DNA from: Fidelibacterota bacterium
GTDB taxonomy: Bacteria; Fidelibacterota; Marinisomatia; SCGC-AAA003-L08; GCA-2689995
Reading direction: 5' to 3'
NCBI GenBank assembly: GCA_002689995.1
Contig: NZIV01000063.1
Span: forward strand, 164,833-228,832
DNA length: 64,000 nucleotides
A program made the translations under genes and the position numbers. The notes under the pieces are model-generated. The model did not search any database. It saw only the letters and a list, made by a program, of their open reading frames with translations, and was not told where the DNA came from. Below, piece by piece: positions 34,600 to 42,390 of the stretch; within the stretch, counting starts at the first letter, position 1; each line of letters begins with the position of its first letter.

Positions 34600-35817
34600 A
34601 TGCTAAAAATTAGGAATTTTTTAGTCATAATCCATTTGTTAATCGTGTTTTCTTTTTCAAATCAAATACCAACGATTTTAGTTTCTTTTGATGGTATGAG
34701 ATATGATTATTTAGAAAAAACATCTACTCCAAATTTTGATACACTAATAAAAAGTGGAGTTAAGGCAGAGTCATTGATACCTATTTTTCCATCATTAACA
34801 TTTCCAAATCATTATACAATTGCTACAGGAACTTATGCTGGGAGACATCATATAACTGGGAATCAATATTTTAGTAAAATTTTTGGTGAACAGTATTCGA
34901 TGTATAATCGTAAAACAGTAGAAGATCCAAAGTTTTATAAAGGTGAGCCTATTTGGGTAACTGCCGAAAAACAAGGTGTAAAAACTGCTAGTTATTTTTG
35001 GGTGGGTTCTGAGGCAGCTATAAATGGTATACATCCTTCAATTTATAAAAAGTATGATGGAAAAGTACCATTTGAAACGAGAGTTGACTCTGTAATTTCA
35101 TGGTTACTACTCCCTAAAGAAATTCGGCCAAAACTGTTAATGTTGTATTTTAGTGAACCAGATAAATCTGGACATATTTATGGTCCTGATTCGAAAGAGG
35201 TTATTAATGCAATAAAGCAATCAGACCTAATGCTGGGTAGGCTTATTACTGGATTAAAAACAAATAAAATTATTGCGAATGTTGTAGTTGTCAGTGATCA
35301 CGGTATGCGTAAAATTAGTAAAGATAGGGTAATTATATTAGATGATTACTTACCTAGTATTTCACAGTTAATAGTTTATGGTGAAGGTCCATTAATGCAA
35401 TTAGACAGCCCCACTATAGACATTTCTAAATATTTGAACAACATACCCAATTTAAGTGTCTATAGAAAGGAAGAAATACCACTAAGATACAATTTTAGTA
35501 ATCAAAATACTGGAGACTATTTAGTAGTAGCAGATCCAGGCTGGCTTTTATTCACAGAAGAATTATTTAATAAAACAACAATGTTAAATATTCATGGCAT
35601 GCATGGATGGGATCCTCTTGATAAGAAAATGCATGGATTTTTTATTGCTAATGGACCATCAATAAAAAAAAACACAACAATTAATTCATTTGAAAATATT
35701 TATATAAATGGTCTCATATCTAAATTGATAGGAATAACCCCTTACTCTAGTGAATTTTATGATGACGGTGCTATAATTAATCCTGAAATTATTAATAGTA
35801 TTTTATTATCAAAATAA
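34600..35817 (+). CDS. Secreted nucleotide pyrophosphatase/phosphodiesterase (alkaline phosphatase superfamily)
   Basis: A 405-residue exported enzyme (signal peptide LLIVFSFS) of the NPP family. Zinc-site and nucleophile residues are visible: Asp31 in SFDGMRYD, Thr67 in FPSLTFPNH, the block SEPDKSGHIYGP, VVSDHGM and HGMHGWDP. It hydrolyses phosphodiester or pyrophosphate bonds of nucleotides or similar substrates outside the inner membrane, fitting a nucleotide-scavenging role with the secreted nuclease. The start has an AGGAAA site. It is a single gene upstream of the Gld-type ABC operon. Confidence 0.9.
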   Translation: MLKIRNFLVIIHLLIVFSFSNQIPTILVSFDGMRYDYLEKTSTPNFDTLIKSGVKAESLIPIFPSLTFPNHYTIATGTYAGRHHITGNQYFSKIFGEQYSMYNRKTVEDPKFYKGEPIWVTAEKQGVKTASYFWVGSEAAINGIHPSIYKKYDGKVPFETRVDSVISWLLLPKEIRPKLLMLYFSEPDKSGHIYGPDSKEVINAIKQSDLMLGRLITGLKTNKIIANVVVVSDHGMRKISKDRVIILDDYLPSISQLIVYGEGPLMQLDSPTIDISKYLNNIPNLSVYRKEEIPLRYNFSNQNTGDYLVVADPGWLLFTEELFNKTTMLNIHGMHGWDPLDKKMHGFFIANGPSIKKNTTINSFENIYINGLISKLIGITPYSSEFYDDGAIINPEIINSILLSK

Positions 35818-35978
35818 ATAAAAATAGAAATTTTAATTTAAGTTTTTCTAATTAATTTTGCCTTATCTTTTAATTTTATATAAAATTCATTGTAAATTTG
35901 CGCCCGTTTTTATGGGAACTATTTTCTGATTTCCTCATTTTAGACAACTATAAATTAATTTTTAAGAAAGGAGATAAT

Positions 35979-36923
35979 TTGGTACGCATAGAAAATTTAG
36001 TAAAAAACTATGGTGAAGTAAATGCGGTCCGTTCTATTAATTTCACTGCAAACAAAGGTGAAATATTAGGTTTTCTCGGTGCTAATGGTGCTGGGAAATC
36101 AACAACTTTAAAAATCGTATCTGGATATCTTTCACCAACTTCAGGGAATGTTTATATAGATGATTTAAATATTCTAGATAATTCATTAGAAATAAGGCAG
36201 CAAGTAGGATATCTTCCAGAATTGAATCCTTTATGGGGAGATATGAAAGTTTATGATATACTAAAGTTTACTGGAAGAATTTACGATATAGTTGGTAGAA
36301 AATTTGATCAAGCGTTGGATAGAGTTATTGAACAGTGTGGTTTAAATGGTGTCCTTCATAAGAGAATTTCAGCATGTTCTAAAGGTTATAAGCAGCGTGT
36401 AGGACTAGCAATGGCTATTATACATGATCCTAAAATTTTAATTTTAGATGAGCCTGTTAATGGGTTAGATCCAAATCAGATAATTGAAATTAGAGAGCTA
36501 ATACGAAATTTAGGCCGTGATAAAACAATTATTATATCTAGTCATATCTTACAGGAAATTCAAGCTACAGCAGATAGGATTGTAGTAATAAATGAAGGTC
36601 AAGTTGTAGCAGATGGTACAGGTGAAGAATTAATGGCATCTCTAAAAGGTAATACTTTACTTACATTAGTAGTAAAGAATGCATTGATAGAAACTATTGA
36701 ACTACTTCCTTCAGAAATAGAAGGTCTACAGTTAAAAGATATTACTGAGAATGAAAATTTACACACAATTCAAATTAATTATCCAGCAGATCTAGATCCT
36801 AGAGAAAAAGTTTTTAATTTTGCGATAAAATCAAAGTGGTCAATCTTGGAAATGAGTCCATACAAGAAAAACTTAGAGGATGTATTTAGGTCACTAACTG
36901 GAGCGGAGGTAATTGATGCGTAA
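35979..36923 (+). CDS. GldA-like ABC transporter ATP-binding protein
   Basis: The ORF track starts at 35898, but the real start is almost certainly the TTG at 35979: it is preceded by AAGAAAGGAG at ideal spacing, and the protein then begins at the ABC domain (MVRIENLVKNYGEV), giving 314 residues. Walker A is GANGAGKST, the signature region reads CSKGYKQRVGL, Walker B ILILDEP, and the switch His is in ISSHILQE. Downstream genes encode a matching permease and a GldG-like auxiliary protein. In Bacteroidota the equivalent set supports gliding; in other phyla it is an ABC-2 exporter of unknown cargo. Confidence 0.9.
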   Translation: MVRIENLVKNYGEVNAVRSINFTANKGEILGFLGANGAGKSTTLKIVSGYLSPTSGNVYIDDLNILDNSLEIRQQVGYLPELNPLWGDMKVYDILKFTGRIYDIVGRKFDQALDRVIEQCGLNGVLHKRISACSKGYKQRVGLAMAIIHDPKILILDEPVNGLDPNQIIEIRELIRNLGRDKTIIISSHILQEIQATADRIVVINEGQVVADGTGEELMASLKGNTLLTLVVKNALIETIELLPSEIEGLQLKDITENENLHTIQINYPADLDPREKVFNFAIKSKWSILEMSPYKKNLEDVFRSLTGAEVIDA

Positions 36924-37647
36924 TCGAGAATACCATAATATCAAGGCAATTTTTAATAGAGAAATCCTATCTACATTCTCAAGCCCAATGGCAATAATTT
37001 TCTTCTTTGTTTTTGCAGCAACTTGTGGTTATTTCTTTACAAGTCCTTTTTTCTTAGTTGGTCAATCTGAGCTTAGGGGCTTGTTTAGTATAATTCCATT
37101 ACTATATTTAATCTTGATTCCTGCAATAACAATGAATATGGTTTCAAGAGATTGGAATTTAGGTACTATGGAAATTATGACAACCTTGCCTATAACTGAT
37201 TATGAATATATTTTAGGAAAGTTTTCAGCCGCTGTAATTTTAGTAATTACTAGTTTGTTTTTTACTATTGTTCATATAATTACAGTATATAGATTTGGAA
37301 CAGAAATTGATACTGGCGCTATAATATGTGGATATTTTGGATTAATTCTACTTGGTGCTTTTTATTCGTCAATAGGAATATTTGCTAGCAGCATATTTGA
37401 TAACAATGTCCAGGCATTAATGCTAAGCTTTGGAATTATATTAATATTCTTTATGATGGATAAAGTACTTATTTTTGTTCCCTCAGCAACAGTTTCGAGT
37501 ATAATGCAATATATGAGTGTCGATTTCCATTTATCAAATATTTCTCGTGGTGTTATAGATACTCGAAACATAATTTACTTTTTATCAATGACTATGCTCT
37601 TTATCAATTTATCAGTAAGAGCTTTAGAATCAAGACAGTGGAGGTAG
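36916..37647 (+). CDS. GldF-like ABC-2 permease
   Basis: I place the start at the ATG at 36916, three bases after the track start, because GGAGG lies at good spacing; it then overlaps the ATPase gene by eight bases. The 243-residue protein has six membrane segments and the ABC-2 landmark MNMVSRDWNLGTMEIMTTLPI around residue 75. It is the membrane partner of the upstream ATPase and precedes a GldG-like gene by four bases. Confidence 0.9.
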   Translation: MRNREYHNIKAIFNREILSTFSSPMAIIFFFVFAATCGYFFTSPFFLVGQSELRGLFSIIPLLYLILIPAITMNMVSRDWNLGTMEIMTTLPITDYEYILGKFSAAVILVITSLFFTIVHIITVYRFGTEIDTGAIICGYFGLILLGAFYSSIGIFASSIFDNNVQALMLSFGIILIFFMMDKVLIFVPSATVSSIMQYMSVDFHLSNISRGVIDTRNIIYFLSMTMLFINLSVRALESRQWR

Positions 37648-37651
37648 ATCA

Positions 37652-39184
37652 ATGAAAATAGATAATAGAAATAGTTTTTTTGCCTATATTGCAATTTTAT
37701 TAGTATCGGTAAGCCTTTTGAATTACATTGCTAGAAACTTTTATGATAGATTTGATTTGACCGATACAAAGATGTACACGATTTCAGGATCAAGTAAATC
37801 TGTATTAGAAGATATTGATGATTTATTAGTAATGAAAGCATATTTTTCTGAGGACTTAGGAAATGAGCTTGGTAATAATAAAAGATATCTTCAAGATTTG
37901 CTGGAAGAGTATAGAGCGGTAAATAATGAGTATATTACATTTGAGTTTTTTAAAACAGATAATGAAGAGGAATTTAAAACTGAGGCTCAAAAATCAGGGA
38001 TTCAGCCTGTTCAATTAAATGTTATTGAAAATGACAAAATGGAGATTAAGCAGGTATACATGGGTATGGTAATAATGTATGGAGATAAGAAAGAAAGCAT
38101 TCCTGTTATACAAACCACTACAGGTTTAGAATATACCATTACATCTGCAATCAAAAAACTGATAAACGTAAATAAAGAGACTATTGGTTTAGCGTCTCTT
38201 GGTGAGCCAGATCAATATAGCCAAACTAATAATCAGAGTATTTCAGAATTATTAAGACAGACTTATGATGTTCGACCTGTTAATTTAGATAATGAGGTGC
38301 CTAATAATATAGCTGTCTTGCTTTTGAGTAATGTATTAGATTCTCTAACTGAAAATCAATACTTAAATTTAGATAACTATTTAGGGAATGGTGGAAATTT
38401 ATTCTTAGCTCAAAATAGAATTAAGACTGAAATTCAGACTCAGACAGCAGAGCCAATTCAATCAAATATTTTCAATTTGCTGCAAAAATACGGCATTAAT
38501 ATTAAAGAAAATTTAGTATTAGATAAAAATTGTGGACAAATAACAATTAGTCAAAATAGGGGTTTTTTTAGAATGAATTCAGCTACTGACTACCCCTTTT
38601 TCCCTAAAATAACTGACTTTTCAGAAGATGAAATTATTGTGAATGGATTAGAAATGCTTCAAGTATTATTTCCAAGTGAGATTGAGCCCTACATAGATAC
38701 TTTGGGTACAAGTATAGGTACATTTACACCTTTATTTATTACTTCGAATCAGTCTACAATTATGGAAGAGTTTTATAATTTATATCCACTTGAAAATCCC
38801 GCATTTAGTAGTCTAAATGAAGGTCCATTTGATGTTGCAGCATTAGGGACACACGAAAGTAATGTAACGGGATTAACAAGTCAAATAGTTTTAGTATCTG
38901 ATTCTAGATTTATAGCTGATGACGGTGGGGGAAGAATGCCTGAAAATCTAACATTCACATTAAATTCAGTTGACTTTTTAACTGGAGACAGTGATTTGAT
39001 TGCATTACGCTCAAGAGAAATTACTACTCGTCCTTTAAACGCAGATGCCCAGGACGAAGATGTTCGCTCCTTTTGGAAAAAGTTAAATTACTTTTTACCA
39101 GCAGTTTTAATACTTATAATGGCATTTATAATTTCTAGAGCAGATAAATCTCGAACAAGAAAATTGGAGTATACATATGAATAA
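37652..39184 (+). CDS. GldG-like ABC auxiliary protein
   Basis: A 510-residue protein with one membrane helix near the N-terminus (residues 10-27), a large extracytoplasmic domain with DRFDLTDTKMYTIS and several alpha/beta segments, and a C-terminal membrane helix (FLPAVLILIMAFIIS) followed by a basic tail. That is the GldG / ABC_transp_aux architecture. GGAGG lies before its ATG. It overlaps the next gene by eight bases. Function follows from the family and operon context. Confidence 0.88.
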   Translation: MKIDNRNSFFAYIAILLVSVSLLNYIARNFYDRFDLTDTKMYTISGSSKSVLEDIDDLLVMKAYFSEDLGNELGNNKRYLQDLLEEYRAVNNEYITFEFFKTDNEEEFKTEAQKSGIQPVQLNVIENDKMEIKQVYMGMVIMYGDKKESIPVIQTTTGLEYTITSAIKKLINVNKETIGLASLGEPDQYSQTNNQSISELLRQTYDVRPVNLDNEVPNNIAVLLLSNVLDSLTENQYLNLDNYLGNGGNLFLAQNRIKTEIQTQTAEPIQSNIFNLLQKYGINIKENLVLDKNCGQITISQNRGFFRMNSATDYPFFPKITDFSEDEIIVNGLEMLQVLFPSEIEPYIDTLGTSIGTFTPLFITSNQSTIMEEFYNLYPLENPAFSSLNEGPFDVAALGTHESNVTGLTSQIVLVSDSRFIADDGGGRMPENLTFTLNSVDFLTGDSDLIALRSREITTRPLNADAQDEDVRSFWKKLNYFLPAVLILIMAFIISRADKSRTRKLEYTYE

Positions 39185-39773
39185 TCCATTAAGAAATATT
39201 TTAATAGCTGCATTTATCTTATTAGCACTATTTATAATTACATCAAAAAAAGAGAATGCAACGTTCACAAAAAGTAATTCTATTTTTAGTAGTAATAAAA
39301 CTGATATTTCTAAAATAATGATTCAACAAGGTCAAAATTCGATACAGATTAATAAGATTGACACAACATGGCACATTGCTGGTAATGATACCTTGGTAAT
39401 TCGTCAAAATCGAATCGAAGATTTATTTGGTAAAGTATTAGATGTTAAAAGAACAACAATTCGTTCAAAAAAAGAATCTAATTGGATTAATTATTCTGTA
39501 GATGATTCTACAGGTACACATTTAGCATTAATTAATACCGAAGATAAAACAATTGGATATTATATATTTGGTCGATCAAAAACAGATTGGGCACATAATT
39601 TTGTTCGTATAAGAATAGGTGAAAATTTATCAGAAGATGTATTGAAAAATGTATATGAAACTAGTGAAAGTGTGATTCATCATTTAAATACATCTACAAC
39701 ATATTGGGGTGAAAAAAATCCTGTAATTGAATTAGAGTCTATAAAATCTGATTCATTAGGCGTAGGCGCTTAA
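39177..39773 (+). CDS. DUF4340-like envelope protein
   Basis: The 198-residue protein has one N-terminal membrane helix (ILIAAFILLALFIIT) and a beta-rich domain including ITSKKENATF, IDTTWHIAGNDTLVI and YYIFGRSKTDW. It matches the DUF4340 pattern commonly found after GldG-like genes, but many family members are longer, so this is a short form. It overlaps the GldG-like gene by eight bases and should be part of the same exporter complex. No catalytic motif is seen. Confidence 0.75.
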   Translation: MNNPLRNILIAAFILLALFIITSKKENATFTKSNSIFSSNKTDISKIMIQQGQNSIQINKIDTTWHIAGNDTLVIRQNRIEDLFGKVLDVKRTTIRSKKESNWINYSVDDSTGTHLALINTEDKTIGYYIFGRSKTDWAHNFVRIRIGENLSEDVLKNVYETSESVIHHLNTSTTYWGEKNPVIELESIKSDSLGVGA

Positions 39774-39796
39774 ATAAAAAGTAATTTGGAGTAAAT

Positions 39797-40507
39797 TTGA
39801 AAATTTTAATTCCGCCAAGTGAGGGCAAAGCAAATATAAAAAAACCAATGGATACAAAGTTTGGTAATACAGACTTTAAGTATATGGATGAAGTAAAAAA
39901 AGTTATTCGTTTATTGAGCTTAATTAGAAATACGGAAATTCGATCCATTTATGGGACATCACAAGAAAAAGCAGAACTATTTCATCGTCAAAATCAAGAT
40001 GCAATGAATAGTAGAGTATGTCATGCAATTGATAGGTATACTGGCGTTGTATATGACCATATTGATTGGCAAACATTATCTGAAGATGCTCAAGATTATA
40101 TGGATAAGTATGTTGGTATTTTTTCTGGCTTATTTGGTCTTGTAACACCTCGTACGTTAATTCCAAATTATAAGCTGAAGATGAATGTACAAGCCCTTCA
40201 ATATTTTTGGAGACCAATTTTAACAAATATACTCAAAGAAGAAGAGTTAGTTATAGACTTACTTCCACAGGTTCATAGAAAATCATATGATAAAAAAGAA
40301 GTAAATGTTATTGAAGTTGAGTTTTTAATTTTCAATACAAATACAGAAAAAACAAGCACAGCAGGGCATTATGGTAAAGCAGTCAAAGGCGAATTTATTC
40401 GCTTTATGGCTCTAAATAATGTTAAATCAATAGATGATTTTAAAGGTTTTGCTTATGAAGGCTTTAAATGGAATGGAAAATCTTTCATTAAAGAAGTAAA
40501 TGAGTAA
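39797..40507 (+). CDS. yaaA: Peroxide stress protein YaaA (DUF328 family)
   Basis: A 236-residue protein beginning with the diagnostic MKILIPPSEGKA. Other conserved parts are the AVYDHIDWQTL-like region, VYDHIDWQTLSEDAQDYM here, then FSGLFGLVTPRTLIPNYKLKM and a C-terminal GYGFKW-like GFAYEGFKWNG. In E. coli YaaA limits intracellular iron and DNA damage during hydrogen peroxide stress and has been described as a DNA-binding fold. The start is a TTG with GGAG upstream. It follows the DUF4340 gene by 23 bases. Confidence 0.9.
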   Translation: MKILIPPSEGKANIKKPMDTKFGNTDFKYMDEVKKVIRLLSLIRNTEIRSIYGTSQEKAELFHRQNQDAMNSRVCHAIDRYTGVVYDHIDWQTLSEDAQDYMDKYVGIFSGLFGLVTPRTLIPNYKLKMNVQALQYFWRPILTNILKEEELVIDLLPQVHRKSYDKKEVNVIEVEFLIFNTNTEKTSTAGHYGKAVKGEFIRFMALNNVKSIDDFKGFAYEGFKWNGKSFIKEVNE

Positions 40508-40573
40508 ATAATTTTTCCGTTTAAACTAAATATTAATAAGGCTGTAAATTAAAGTTTATGGAAATATCTTTAT

Positions 40574-40648
<75 letters not shown>

Positions 40649-40649
40649 C

Positions 40650-40677
40650 AAAAGCCTCTTTTAATAAGAGGCTTTTT
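40650..40677 (+). terminator. Rho-independent terminator after tRNA-His
   Basis: AAAGCCTCTT / AAGAGGCTTT with a five-base loop and trailing T tract directly follows the tRNA. It is near-symmetric and may also serve the glycyl-tRNA synthetase gene converging from the right. Confidence 0.88.
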
Positions 40678-40711
40678 CATATAATTATAAGTTCTTTGAA
40701 ATTAAAAGAAT

Positions 40712-42343
40712 TTATACTTCACCTAATTTTTCTTTGACAATTGCAACGGCTTTTTTAGAGGAAATCCTTTGTTGAACCATAGTATCTCTATCACGTATTG
40801 TTATTGAACCATCTTCTTTAGTTTGTCCATCAATTGTAAGACAGTAAGGTGTTCCAGCTTCATCATGCCTACGATATCGTTTACCAATTGCATGTTGTTC
40901 ATCATATTTTATATTAATTCCTGCCTTAAAAAAATTAGATACTATGTTTCTTGCAATTTCAGGTAATCCTTCTTTTTTTACTAATGGAAGAACTGCTGCT
41001 TTAATTGGAGCTAATTTTGGATGTAGTTTCATTACTTTTCTAGTAGAGTCATTACCCTTTGCATCTTTCACAGTTTCTTCATGGTATGCATCTAATAGAT
41101 AAACTAATAAACCTCTAGTTGCACCTGCAGCGGGTTCAATCACGAATGGTGTGTAACGCCAACCATTTTTACCTGTTATAGGATTTTGTTTATGTGGATC
41201 AAAGTAACTTAGTTTTGCGCCAGAATACTCTGCATGTTTTTTGAGATCATAGTTTGTTCGACTAGCAACTCCTTCGAGCTCATCAAATCCCCATGGATAT
41301 TCGTACTCGATATCATAACATGCATCAGCATAATGTGCTAGCTCTTCCTTTTCATGAGCTCTATAAATAAATTTATTTGGTTCATTAGCAAAAGATTTCC
41401 ACCATTCAAGGCGCTTATCTCTCCAATATTTCAACCAACCTTTTTGTGTTCCAGGTTCAATGAAAAATTCCATTTCCATTTGTTCAAATTCACAAGATCT
41501 AAAGATATAATGTTCAGTAGTAATTTCATTTCTGAAACTTTTTCCCATCTGTGCAATCCCAAATGGTACTTTCATTGACATTGATTGTTGACAGTTTAAA
41601 AACTGAACAAACATTGCTTGCGCTGTTTCTGGCCTAAGGTATACTGCTGAATCTTTTATGACTTTTTCTAAAGCTTTACGTAAATCAGCTCCTTTTAAAT
41701 CCCTATTTTTTTCAATAAAAGAAGCAATATTTCCAATTGAATCAATAGGCCCTAATTGAGATCTAAACATTAAATTAAATTGGCGTTCATCACTTAAAAA
41801 AGGACTTCCAAAAGTTGGACTTACATATCCACGGTAATTAAATTTTTGAGATGCTTGTTCACAATCCTTTTCAAAAAAACCAAAGAAATTTTCATCAATT
41901 ACACGTAATCCTTCCAAAGTTTTTCCATTTCTACGAAGCTGAATACCAAATTGATTTTGAATTATTTCTTGATATTTTTTTGCTTGACCTTTGTCTTCGC
42001 AATTAATAGGTAATTTATCACCCGATGAAGGTGTTGGTGCTTTATCTGCACGAAATCGTTCTTTACTAACTAAACAATCTACTAATGGGTCTGAAAATCC
42101 AGAGAGATGACCAGATGCATGCCATACTTTTGGGTGCATAATAATTGATGCGTCAATTCCAACTATATCTTCTCTTTCATGGACCATAGATTTCCACCAT
42201 TCATTCATTAAGTTACGTTTTAATTCTACGCCAAGCGGGCCATAATCGTATGCACTTTTCAGTCCTCCATAAATTTCACTGCTTTGAAAAATATATCCTC
42301 GCTGTTTCGCTAAAGATATGACTTTGTCCATTTTATTGTTCAT
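40712..42343 (-). CDS. glyS: Glycyl-tRNA synthetase (homodimeric class II)
   Basis: The 543-residue enzyme charges tRNA-Gly. It is the single-chain, alpha-2 type found in FCB bacteria, archaea and eukaryotes, not the two-subunit GlyQ/GlyS of E. coli. Landmarks are GYIFQSSEIYGG and DYGPLGVELKRN at the N-terminus, the motif 2 region GKSFRNEITT, EFFIEPG, and GAATRGLLVYLLDAY near motif 3; the anticodon-binding domain lies from about residue 430. It is downstream of and co-directional with topA, 47 bases away. Confidence 0.95.
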   Translation of the reverse strand: MNNKMDKVISLAKQRGYIFQSSEIYGGLKSAYDYGPLGVELKRNLMNEWWKSMVHEREDIVGIDASIIMHPKVWHASGHLSGFSDPLVDCLVSKERFRADKAPTPSSGDKLPINCEDKGQAKKYQEIIQNQFGIQLRRNGKTLEGLRVIDENFFGFFEKDCEQASQKFNYRGYVSPTFGSPFLSDERQFNLMFRSQLGPIDSIGNIASFIEKNRDLKGADLRKALEKVIKDSAVYLRPETAQAMFVQFLNCQQSMSMKVPFGIAQMGKSFRNEITTEHYIFRSCEFEQMEMEFFIEPGTQKGWLKYWRDKRLEWWKSFANEPNKFIYRAHEKEELAHYADACYDIEYEYPWGFDELEGVASRTNYDLKKHAEYSGAKLSYFDPHKQNPITGKNGWRYTPFVIEPAAGATRGLLVYLLDAYHEETVKDAKGNDSTRKVMKLHPKLAPIKAAVLPLVKKEGLPEIARNIVSNFFKAGINIKYDEQHAIGKRYRRHDEAGTPYCLTIDGQTKEDGSITIRDRDTMVQQRISSKKAVAIVKEKLGEV

Positions 42344-42390
42344 GAGTTTTCTTTAAATATTTTTTTTGATTTTAGATATGAGAATATATA

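Noticed and set aside
39924-40226. 100-codon minus-strand ORF inside yaaA
   Set aside because: Antisense to a recognised YaaA sequence, with no homology-like motif.
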